Positions 1-5,445 of a stretch of 5,445 bases of DNA are shown here, in pieces. A program made the position numbers and the translations under genes. A model generated the notes under the pieces. That model was given only the letters and a program-made list of their open reading frames with translations, had not been told where the DNA came from and ran no database searches. The stretch is from Acetobacteraceae bacterium (GTDB taxonomy: Bacteria > Pseudomonadota > Alphaproteobacteria > Acetobacterales > Acetobacteraceae): positions 1 to 5,445 of the forward strand of contig JANXRT010000012.1 in the NCBI GenBank assembly GCA_025356735.1. Direction: 5' to 3'. Position 1 is the first letter of the stretch, and each line of letters starts with the position of its first letter.

Positions 1-728
1 GCTACCGCTCGATCATTGTCATGCCGGAGACTCAGAGCGCGGAAAAGATCGATTTCCTGAGGATGATCGGCGCCGACCTACGGCTGGTTCCGGCGAAGCC
101 ATTCCGCGACCCGGGCAACTATGTCCATGTCTCCCGAAGACTGGCCGAGGAGGTCGGCGGGGTGTGGGCCAACCAGTTCGACAACCTGGCCAACCGCGAG
201 GGCCATCGCGCCACCATGGGACCGGAGATCTGGCGCCAGACTGGCGGCAAGATCGACGCCTTCACCTGCGCCTGCGGCACCGGCGGCACTCTGGCCGGGG
301 TCGCGATGGCGCTCAAGGAATACAATCCGGCGATACGCATCGTGCTGGCCGATCCGGAGGGCAGCGGCCTGTATGGCTGGGTGAAAAGCGGCGACCTTTC
401 GATCGCCGGCAGTTCGATCACCGAGGGCATCGGGCAATCGCGGGTGCCCGACAACCTGGCCGGCGCGCCGATCGACGACGCCGAGCGCATCCCCGACCGC
501 GAGGCCCTGCCGCAGATATATGATCTGTTGATCCATGAGGGGCTATCGGTCGGAACCTCGGCCGGCATCAACGTCGCCGCGGCGATCCGGGTGGCGAAGA
601 AGATGGGGCCGGGCCACACCATCGTGACGGTGCTGTGCGACGGCGGATCGAGGTATCAGTCGAAGCTGTTCAACCTCGATTTCCTGCGCAGCAAGGGGCT
701 GCCCTTGCCGGCCTGGATGGTCAAATAG
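1..728 (+). CDS. Cysteine synthase (O-acetylserine sulfhydrylase family), 5' end outside window
   Basis: This is a PLP-dependent beta-replacement enzyme that makes L-cysteine from O-acetyl-L-serine and sulfide in the cytoplasm. The reading frame is open from base 3 and ends with TAG at 726-728, giving about 241 visible residues. The family is usually 300-350 residues, so the N-terminus and the Schiff-base lysine lie off the left edge. Landmarks, counted from the internal Met at base 21: VMPETQS at the visible N-terminus; WANQFDN near 49-55; the PLP phosphate-binding loop GTGGT at 86-90; SSITEGIGQ near 131-139; and TSAGIN at 179-184, whose Ser180 matches the residue that contacts the pyridine nitrogen. 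The C-terminus KLFNLDFLRSKGLP is typical. The ITEGIGQ form of the central motif differs from the GIGAGF form of enteric CysK and suggests the other large cysteine synthase branch. A cystathionine beta-synthase-like activity cannot be excluded. The gene converges with the glycosyltransferase gene and overlaps its end by 8 bases. Confidence 0.93.
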   Translation, partial: YRSIIVMPETQSAEKIDFLRMIGADLRLVPAKPFRDPGNYVHVSRRLAEEVGGVWANQFDNLANREGHRATMGPEIWRQTGGKIDAFTCACGTGGTLAGVAMALKEYNPAIRIVLADPEGSGLYGWVKSGDLSIAGSSITEGIGQSRVPDNLAGAPIDDAERIPDREALPQIYDLLIHEGLSVGTSAGINVAAAIRVAKKMGPGHTIVTVLCDGGSRYQSKLFNLDFLRSKGLPLPAWMVK

Positions 729-3351
729 GCTTCAGCGCCAGCCACGCCGCGCGAATGGTGCTGGCCTGCGCCTGCATCGTGTAACTGCGTCGCCATTCGG
801 CATGGGCGCGCTCGGCCTGTTGACGGCGCAGCGCCGGATCGCGCACCAGCGTGGACAAGGCCAGGAACCAGGCGTCCGTATTGTTGGCGACCAGCGGTCC
901 GCCGGGACCGTCCGCCAGGGAATTTTGAAATGCCGGAACGTCGGAGGCGAGCACCGCCAGTCCCAATGCTGCGTAGTCCATCGTCTTGATCGCCGACTTG
1001 GCGGCGTTGAACCTGGTATCGGCCAGCGGCGCGATGGCGATGTCGAAGCGTTGCCGGGCCATCCAGTCGATGAAGCCGGGATAGGATCGTTGCCCGTTCG
1101 GCGACGGCGCCACGCGGTCGATCCAGGGCGGCAGGTCCTCCCGGTTGGTGAAGCCGACGACGTGAAAACTGACCTTTCGGCCGAATTCGAGATGCAGCCG
1201 TTCCAGCGCCGGCGCCACGATGTCGAAGTCGGCGTCATGCGTCAGCGTGCCCATGCACAGGATGCGCACCGGATGCGGCTCGGCGGACCGTTTCGGCAGG
1301 TCCCACAGCCGTTCGTCAAGCGCGTTGGCGACCACCACCGCATCGGCGCGGATCTCTGCCACGGCTTCCTTCAGCCGGGCGGTGGAGACGAACACAGCAT
1401 CGGCATGGCGCAGCATCCGGGCGACGGTCCCGGCGCGCGGACGAAGGATGGCGGCCTCTGGATGATCTTGCGGAATATCGAGCAGATCGTCGTCGAGGTC
1501 ATACAGCAGCGTCATGCGATGATCGCGGCAATGGCCGGCGATCGCGTCGGCGGCGGCTATATTCGGAATCGCGTAGCGCTGGGTCGCCAGAATGTCGGCG
1601 CGCAGCGTCAGCGCCTCGGCCGGCGTCGCCAGGGTCACGTCGAAGCCGTTGCCGATCATCGGATGGGCGAGCGGCAGCAGCAGCCGGATGAACGCGCACG
1701 GCGTCGGCGCACGGTTGGCGAACCGTTCGGGCACGACGATCATGGCAAGCCGTCCAGCCCGGCGCAGGTCGATAATCTTCGGGCCGGGTGACGTCGCGGA
1801 ACGCGGTATCAGATAGTCCCGCGCGTAGAAGTCGGGCATGGCTGGACGCATGCGGGAGATCGGCATGACGCCGGCGGAGAGCGTCGCGCGGATCGTCGCG
1901 AACAAAGCGAGCCAATTCTCGGCCGGCGCATCAGCGGCCGCGGTCCAGCTCAGCGGCCGGCCGGCGAGACGTTCCGGAAAGGCGCCGATGTGAGAGGCGG
2001 CGATCGGCAGCCCGGCTTTGAGCGCGGCGCTCAGCGTGTAGCTGTAGGTCTCCGGCCAGGTGGCGGGAAACCACACGAGGTCAGGCTTTATCCGTGCCAG
2101 ACGGTCGGGCAGCGCCGCTTCCTCATAGCGCCCGGTGACGTGGACGCGGCCGGCGTGTTCGGGGGCGAGCGGCGTTTCGGTATCGCCGATCAGATAAAGA
2201 TCAATCCAGCGTGGGGCTGCGTCCAGCACCGCCAGCATCGCCGAAAGACCCTTATGCGGCGCCAACTTGCCAAGCACCGCGATCCGCATCGGCCTGTCCG
2301 CAGGCAGGTCCGGGCGTGACATCGACCACTGGCCGGCCGTTACCGGCTCGTGCGGCACCACCATCGCGCGGTCTGCCAGGCCATGGCGGGCAAGCCGGTC
2401 GCAAACGTCCTCGCTCGGGCAGATTACCCGATCGGCTTCCAGGAACATCCAGAGGTGGGCCGCCCGCCAGGTCAGGATGTCTGTGGCGCCATTGCTCGGC
2501 CGGGCCGCAATGCACGCGTTGCAGCCGGCGGGACCCGGCTCGTTGCAACAGGACGAGCCGGGAAAGGGCAGCAGCACGGTCTGTGGGCAAATGGAGAAAT
2601 AGTCGTGTACGGTGAAGTCGAACGGCACCGCCAAGGCATGGATCAGGTGTCGCAGGGCCGGGCCGGCTTCCATTGCGTGATGGATATGGATCCTCGAAAC
2701 ACCGAAGCCGGCGAGCAGGGGCGCCAGCTCCGCCAGCCGATTGTCGGCAAGTTCGACAGGCGGGTAGTTGGATAGCGCCGGCACCGAAAGTGCGACACCC
2801 CGTCGCGTGCCGCTCAGGACTAGGCAGTTGGCCTGGCCTTCGACGGCTCGCATCCGCTCCTCGACGTGCCGCCCGACGCCGCCGCCGAGCGAGTGGGTGA
2901 CGAACAGGATCGTCGGCAGCAGCGGGTCGGCGAACGCGGGCGCCGGCAGCAACTTCGAGATATCGAACGGTTCGGTCGCCCAGCCAAGCGCCGCGCCAAT
3001 CCGCAGATGGTGGTGCAAGGGACTGGCGGCCGCTTCCGGATGCTGTGCGACGTACCAGGCCGCGTCGAACCCGGGGCCAGGCGCCAGGCCGCTTGTGATG
3101 CCGATGTGAAGGTAGTGCAAGATGGCGCCGCCGGGAACCGAGGCCGCCTCCGGATTGCGCCCAAGATACCATCCGGCGTCGAAATGGGAGTTTGGATCGC
3201 GGTTCTCATCGATGCCGAACGCCAGGTAATGCGCCAGCGGGTCAAGCCCGGCGGCGGCAACCTCGGGATAGGCGGAGAGGTAGAATACCGGATCGAACAG
3301 CAGCGCGATGGCCTGGACCGGGTAAGCCGACATCACGCCGGTTCCAGCCAT
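721..3351 (-). CDS. Two-module GT-B (GT4-like) glycosyltransferase with N-terminal FD..WY repeats
   Basis: An 876-residue protein, predicted to transfer sugars from nucleotide-sugar donors onto a surface glycan; donor and acceptor are unknown. Residues 19-130 hold three repeats that begin FDPVFYL, FDAGWYL and FDAAWYV. Module 1 (about 146-515) opens with ILFVTHSLGGGVGRHV, a glycine-rich loop typical of GT4 N-lobes. Its C-lobe starts at MRIAVLGKLAPHKG (355-368) and includes PETYSYTLSAALKAG (433-447), where the E-x7-E motif keeps Glu434 but has Ala442 in the second position. Between the lobes lies a cysteine cluster (Cys255, 268, 269, 277, 280). Module 2 (about 535-876) has YDLDDDLLDIP (617-627), a C-lobe from VRILCMGTL, and FNAAKSAIKTMDYAALG (781-797), with Asp792 where Glu is common. 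No signal peptide or membrane segment is evident. The ATG at 3351 lies 8 bases after the transpeptidase stop without a clear Shine-Dalgarno; an ATG at 3333, preceded by GGAACC, is an alternative start. Fold confidence is high; the specific function is unassigned. Confidence 0.88.
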   Translation of the reverse strand: MAGTGVMSAYPVQAIALLFDPVFYLSAYPEVAAAGLDPLAHYLAFGIDENRDPNSHFDAGWYLGRNPEAASVPGGAILHYLHIGITSGLAPGPGFDAAWYVAQHPEAAASPLHHHLRIGAALGWATEPFDISKLLPAPAFADPLLPTILFVTHSLGGGVGRHVEERMRAVEGQANCLVLSGTRRGVALSVPALSNYPPVELADNRLAELAPLLAGFGVSRIHIHHAMEAGPALRHLIHALAVPFDFTVHDYFSICPQTVLLPFPGSSCCNEPGPAGCNACIAARPSNGATDILTWRAAHLWMFLEADRVICPSEDVCDRLARHGLADRAMVVPHEPVTAGQWSMSRPDLPADRPMRIAVLGKLAPHKGLSAMLAVLDAAPRWIDLYLIGDTETPLAPEHAGRVHVTGRYEEAALPDRLARIKPDLVWFPATWPETYSYTLSAALKAGLPIAASHIGAFPERLAGRPLSWTAAADAPAENWLALFATIRATLSAGVMPISRMRPAMPDFYARDYLIPRSATSPGPKIIDLRRAGRLAMIVVPERFANRAPTPCAFIRLLLPLAHPMIGNGFDVTLATPAEALTLRADILATQRYAIPNIAAADAIAGHCRDHRMTLLYDLDDDLLDIPQDHPEAAILRPRAGTVARMLRHADAVFVSTARLKEAVAEIRADAVVVANALDERLWDLPKRSAEPHPVRILCMGTLTHDADFDIVAPALERLHLEFGRKVSFHVVGFTNREDLPPWIDRVAPSPNGQRSYPGFIDWMARQRFDIAIAPLADTRFNAAKSAIKTMDYAALGLAVLASDVPAFQNSLADGPGGPLVANNTDAWFLALSTLVRDPALRRQQAERAHAEWRRSYTMQAQASTIRAAWLALKPI
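2962..3297 (-). repeat. Triplicated FD-x-x-(W/F)Y protein repeat within the glycosyltransferase N-terminus
   Basis: Three degenerate protein-level repeats occupy residues 19-130 of the 876-residue protein. Each starts with Phe-Asp (residues 19, 57 and 95) and the next Phe-Asp follows at 129. The spacing is 38, 38 and 34 residues. The common pattern is FDxxWYLxxxPEAA, then an H(Y/H)L core, then G...G and a short Pro/Gly-rich linker. Comparable repeats are known at the N-termini of surface-polysaccharide glycosyltransferases in alphaproteobacteria. A role in binding partners, glycan or membrane is inference only. The copies differ at most positions, so this is an old duplication and not a DNA-level tandem repeat. 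Confidence 0.8.
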
Positions 3352-3359
3352 GGAGCTTG

Positions 3360-3854
3360 TCAGCGCGGCAGAACAAGGATTTCGGTCACGCCGTCGGCCA
3401 GCAGCCGGCGCAGATCGGAAATCGCCATGGCGATGCAGCCCTCGGTCGGCGCGTAGTCGGACCGTGCGACGTGCAGAAAAATCGCCGAGCCGTGGCCGCG
3501 GATGACGGGCGCATCATTCCAGCCGAGCACGGCGATCAGGTCATAGACCGCGTCCTGCCGGCACAGCACCTCGTGGCGGCCATCATGCGGCAGCCGCACC
3601 ATGCGGTTGTAGTCGGCACGGTAAGGGTCGTCGCACCAGCCATCGTCGGGTGCCAATGGCTCGATCGGTATCGCCGCCTCGGGCCTCGCGATGCGGTCAG
3701 CACGGTACAGCACTCGGCGGAGCGGAAGAACGCCCTGCGGCGTGGCCTCATCGGCCTCCTGCTTGTGCAGCCGCACGCCGCCGCGCCCGATCGCCGCGCG
3801 GAAAACCTGGCGGTCCCACGTCACGTTTCCATTGGGATGCAGCACGGCTTGCAC
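3360..3854 (-). CDS. L,D-transpeptidase-like YkuD-fold protein
   Basis: A 164-residue protein of the YkuD/ErfK catalytic fold. In that family a cysteine nucleophile forms 3-3 peptidoglycan crosslinks or attaches proteins to peptidoglycan. The C-terminal catalytic block is clear: HGSAIFLHVARSDYAPTEGC, with His128 and Cys140 as the likely catalytic pair, followed by IAM where classical enzymes have V/I-R. Upstream, DGWCDDPYRADYNR (71-84), YDLIAVLG (104-111) and WNDAPV (112-117) match the COG3786-type branch as I recall it. The start is uncertain: GTG at 3854 lies 5 bases after the ribA stop and needs no ATG; GTG at 3845 is equally possible. The frame stays open further upstream, but there it runs inside ribA and encodes an arginine/proline-rich shadow, so I exclude it. 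No signal peptide or transmembrane segment is visible, which is odd for an enzyme acting on periplasmic peptidoglycan. Translation is probably coupled to ribA, and the next gene begins 8 bases downstream. Confidence 0.85.
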   Translation of the reverse strand: MQAVLHPNGNVTWDRQVFRAAIGRGGVRLHKQEADEATPQGVLPLRRVLYRADRIARPEAAIPIEPLAPDDGWCDDPYRADYNRMVRLPHDGRHEVLCRQDAVYDLIAVLGWNDAPVIRGHGSAIFLHVARSDYAPTEGCIAMAISDLRRLLADGVTEILVLPR

Positions 3855-3859
3855 AGGCT

Positions 3860-5056
3860 TCAGTCCAGCAGGTGGCCGAAGCGACGCGCCTTGGTTGCCA
3901 GGTACTCGTCGTTGATGCCGTTCGGGGCGAACGAGTGCGCCACGCGCCCGTCGATCCGCACCCCGCAGGCCGCCAGTGCCGCCATCTTGTCGGGGTTGTT
4001 GGTCAGCAGGCGGATGCGGCCGATCCCCAGGCTTTCCAGCATCGTCGCCGCGATCATGTAGTTGCGTTCGTCCGCACCCCAGCCGAGCGCCCGGTTGGCA
4101 TCGACCGTATCCAGCCCGCGATCCTGCAGCGCATAGGCACGCAGCTTGTTGACCAGCCCGATGCCGCGGCCCTCCTGCGCCAGATAGAGCAGCACGCCGG
4201 CGCCCTCCTCGCCCATGCGCGCGATAGCGCCGCGCAGCTGCTGGCCACAGTCGCAGCGCAGGCTGCCGAGCAGGTCGCCGGTGAAGCATTCGGAATGCAG
4301 CCGCACCAGCGGTGAAGTCGCGTCTTCCGGCCGGCCAACCAGGATGGCCAGGTGCTCGATGCCGGCATCGGGGGCACGAAAGGCGCGGATGCGGCATTCG
4401 CCCGCCGCCTGCAACGGCACGCTGGCCTCTGCGACGCCGTGCAGCCCTAGCACCGAAGCCTGCGGATAGGCCAGCACGTCGGCTTCGGCGACGCTCAGCA
4501 GGCCCAGCCGCGCGGCGCGAATTTCGGCGTCCGCACCGGTCGGCGCCACCAGCACGGCGGGCAGCAGCCGCGCCAGCTTGACCAGCGCCAGCGCGGAAGC
4601 AGCCGCAAGCGGCACGGCAACCTGACGTGGCGGCTCGGGCAGCATCTGCTCGATCGTCGGATCGGCAAAGGCGCGCAGGAACTGCGGCACGAGCAGGGTG
4701 TCCGACAGCTTCAGGGCGATCGCCGGAACGCCGGGTTCCATCGTGCGGCCTAGCACCGAGGCGGCCCGTAGCGGCGACAGGAGCATCACCGGCGCCCCAA
4801 GCGCGAGGCCGGCAAGCTCGACGAGCCCCGGCGCACCGGCGGTGTCGGCTGCCAGAAGGACAAGCGGCGACGTGCCGGTAAGCAGCACGGGCGTGCCGCG
4901 CCGCAGCTCCGACATCGCACGATGGACATGCCGCAGGCGCATCACGTCGCCGCCGGCATCAGGGGCCACGTTGGTCAAACCTCCAGTGTCGCCGGACGCC
5001 GCATGGGAGGCCGGCGTAGCGACCAGGCTGGATCTTGATTTCGACATGTCGTTCAT
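3860..5056 (-). CDS. ribA: GTP cyclohydrolase II with degenerate DHBP-synthase-like N-terminal domain
   Basis: This enzyme opens the imidazole ring of GTP to give 2,5-diamino-6-ribosylamino-4(3H)-pyrimidinone 5'-phosphate, formate and pyrophosphate, the first step of riboflavin synthesis, in the cytoplasm. The protein has 398 residues against about 196 for E. coli RibA. The catalytic domain (about 205-398) is complete. Zinc ligands Cys257, Cys268 and Cys270 sit in HSECFTGDLLGSLRCDCG; EGRGIGLVNKLRAYALQD follows, then DTVDAN and LLTNNPDK. Tyr308, Asp329 and Arg331 fall at the positions of E. coli Tyr105, Asp126 and Arg128 (constant offset of 203 from the zinc cysteines). Residues about 40-200 resemble a 3,4-dihydroxy-2-butanone-4-phosphate synthase domain in outline (AMSELRRGTPVLL, LVLLAAD), but the acidic DDE-RENEGD catalytic stretch is absent, so this half is probably inactive. 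The ATG at 5056 has GGA about 10 bases upstream. The first 38 residues look unstructured, and ATG starts at 5047 or 4942 (Met39) are alternatives. It is the first gene of a probable three-gene transcript. Confidence 0.95.
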   Translation of the reverse strand: MNDMSKSRSSLVATPASHAASGDTGGLTNVAPDAGGDVMRLRHVHRAMSELRRGTPVLLTGTSPLVLLAADTAGAPGLVELAGLALGAPVMLLSPLRAASVLGRTMEPGVPAIALKLSDTLLVPQFLRAFADPTIEQMLPEPPRQVAVPLAAASALALVKLARLLPAVLVAPTGADAEIRAARLGLLSVAEADVLAYPQASVLGLHGVAEASVPLQAAGECRIRAFRAPDAGIEHLAILVGRPEDATSPLVRLHSECFTGDLLGSLRCDCGQQLRGAIARMGEEGAGVLLYLAQEGRGIGLVNKLRAYALQDRGLDTVDANRALGWGADERNYMIAATMLESLGIGRIRLLTNNPDKMAALAACGVRIDGRVAHSFAPNGINDEYLATKARRFGHLLD

Positions 5057-5161
5057 CGTTCAGGTCCAAACCACCACAGCCGCAGGGCTTTGTCACTATG
5101 CAGGCGGAGAGCGCGGCCCGGCCTAGAGGATATGGCTGCCGACCCACGCGATATGGTAACG

Positions 5162-5190
5162 CTCACGGAAGTGTGAGTGTATAATGACAC
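5162..5190. promoter_or_regulatory. Small inverted repeats around a TATAAT hexamer, possible operator
   Basis: CTCAC at 5162-5166 pairs with GTGAG at 5173-5177 across six bases. GTGT at 5177-5180 pairs with ACAC at 5187-5190 across ATAATG. The two adjoining palindromes flank and include the TATAAT at 5180-5185. A regulator binding here could affect either divergent gene. The arms are only five and four bases long, so chance is a real explanation. Confidence 0.2.
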
Positions 5191-5335
5191 GGGGAGTTGA
5201 CCGAAACGCATTCCAGGCACGTTAACTCATCGGAAACAAATCGCGGCAGGCGGATGTGTGCTTTTTCAGGGATGGGGTGACATGAACCATGCGTCCCTGT
5301 ACGCAGGTAGCATTACAACGATCTGTTGCAACTCT

Positions 5336-5340
5336 GAGGA
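5336..5340 (+). promoter_or_regulatory. Ribosome binding site of the response regulator gene
   Basis: GAGGA at 5336-5340 is followed by eight bases and then the ATG at 5349. It is a strong Shine-Dalgarno match at normal spacing, and it fixes this ATG as the start. Confidence 0.75.
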
Positions 5341-5348
5341 AATTCATT

Positions 5349-5445
5349 ATGGCGGGTGAACGGCCGATCTTGATCGTTGACGACGATCAGGCGTTACGTT
5401 CCATGTTGGTTGAGCTGCTCACGGCGGACAATGAGTTCACCGCGG
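5349..5445 (+). CDS. Response regulator receiver domain, 3' end outside window
   Basis: Only 32 codons are visible before the window ends. The translation begins MAGERPILIVDDDQALRSML and continues VELLTADNEFTA. ILIVDDD is the first beta strand of a CheY-like receiver with the acidic residues (Asp11-Asp13) that bind Mg2+ next to the phosphorylated aspartate; QALRSMLVELL is the first helix. The protein is therefore the target of a histidine kinase in a two-component system. The output domain (OmpR, NtrC, LuxR or none) and the phosphoacceptor aspartate are off the right edge, so the controlled process cannot be named. The gene is divergent from ribA. Confidence 0.85.
   Translation, partial: MAGERPILIVDDDQALRSMLVELLTADNEFTA

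Larger units (their letters stand above)
5057..5348. promoter_or_regulatory. Divergent intergenic region between ribA and the response regulator gene
   Basis: These 292 bases separate two genes read in opposite directions and must carry at least one promoter for each, unless a transcript enters from outside. The stretch from about 5150 to 5280 is richer in A+T than the flanking genes. A perfect TATAAT is at 5180-5185 on the + strand, but the hexamer 17 bases upstream (TAACGC) is a poor -35 match, so the promoter call is tentative. A TTGACC on the + strand at 5197-5202 has no good -10 at 16-18 bases. On the - strand, TATACA or CATTAT near 5180-5188 could be a ribA -10, again without a convincing -35. 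I recognise no FMN riboswitch, tRNA or terminator here. Confidence 0.4.

Noticed and set aside
721..790. Hairpin-like GCCAGC...GCTGGC near the convergent gene ends as a terminator
   Set aside because: Short arms with a long loop, no following T-run on either strand, and it lies inside coding sequence.
802..1791. Long open frame (329 codons) on the + strand opposite the glycosyltransferase gene
   Set aside because: It lies wholly antisense to a gene with clear domain motifs; its Arg/Gly/Gln/His-rich composition is typical of shadow frames in G+C-rich DNA and shows no recognisable motif.
3192..4061. Open frame of 289 codons on the + strand crossing three gene boundaries
   Set aside because: It runs antisense across the glycosyltransferase, transpeptidase and ribA genes, with Arg-rich, motif-free translation; a G+C-driven shadow.
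3855..4397. Upstream extension of the transpeptidase-like frame to an ATG at 4397
   Set aside because: This part overlaps the catalytic domain of ribA in another frame and is rich in Arg, Pro and Ala with no family similarity; the real domain begins just after the ribA stop.
5057..5150. FMN riboswitch upstream of ribA
   Set aside because: I could not find the conserved RFN-element blocks or a paired leader between the A+T-rich patch and the ribA start.
5300..5332. Sigma-54 type promoter using TTGCA at 5326-5330
   Set aside because: No GG-containing -24 element sits at the required distance; the GG at 5306-5307 is too far upstream.

Overview
The window is G+C-rich (by eye about two thirds G+C), with tightly packed genes and GTG as well as ATG starts. 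The protein sequences read like an alphaproteobacterium, most plausibly of the Rhodospirillales/Acetobacterales type. That placement rests on recalled family resemblance and was not tested.

Layout. (1) Bases 1-728, + strand: the 3' two thirds of a PLP-dependent cysteine synthase (O-acetylserine sulfhydrylase family), cut by the left edge. (2) Bases 721-5056, - strand: a compact three-gene set read right to left. It contains ribA (GTP cyclohydrolase II with a DHBP-synthase-like N-terminal domain that appears to have lost its active site), a small YkuD-type L,D-transpeptidase-like protein, and a large 876-residue protein. The large protein has three N-terminal FD-x-x-W/F-Y repeats followed by two GT-B glycosyltransferase modules. 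Gaps inside the set are 5 and 8 bases, so one transcript is likely. Its last gene converges on the cysteine synthase and their 3' ends overlap by 8 bases, leaving no room for a separate intergenic terminator. (3) Bases 5057-5348: a divergent intergenic region, more A+T-rich than the genes, with a TATAAT hexamer, a small inverted repeat and a possible 25-codon reading frame. (4) Bases 5349-5445, + strand: the start of a response regulator, cut by the right edge, with a good ribosome binding site.

How the genes fit together. RibA starts riboflavin/FMN/FAD synthesis from GTP. The other two genes of the set look like cell-envelope functions (a peptidoglycan-crosslink-type fold and sugar transfer). 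No direct biochemical link is visible, so the grouping is probably shared transcription rather than one pathway. I see no mobile element, CRISPR array, RNA gene or phage gene. Nothing here clearly amounts to a new system. The most unusual items are the tandem glycosyltransferase with N-terminal repeats and a cysteine cluster, the degenerate N-terminal domain of RibA, and the transpeptidase-like protein with no visible export signal.
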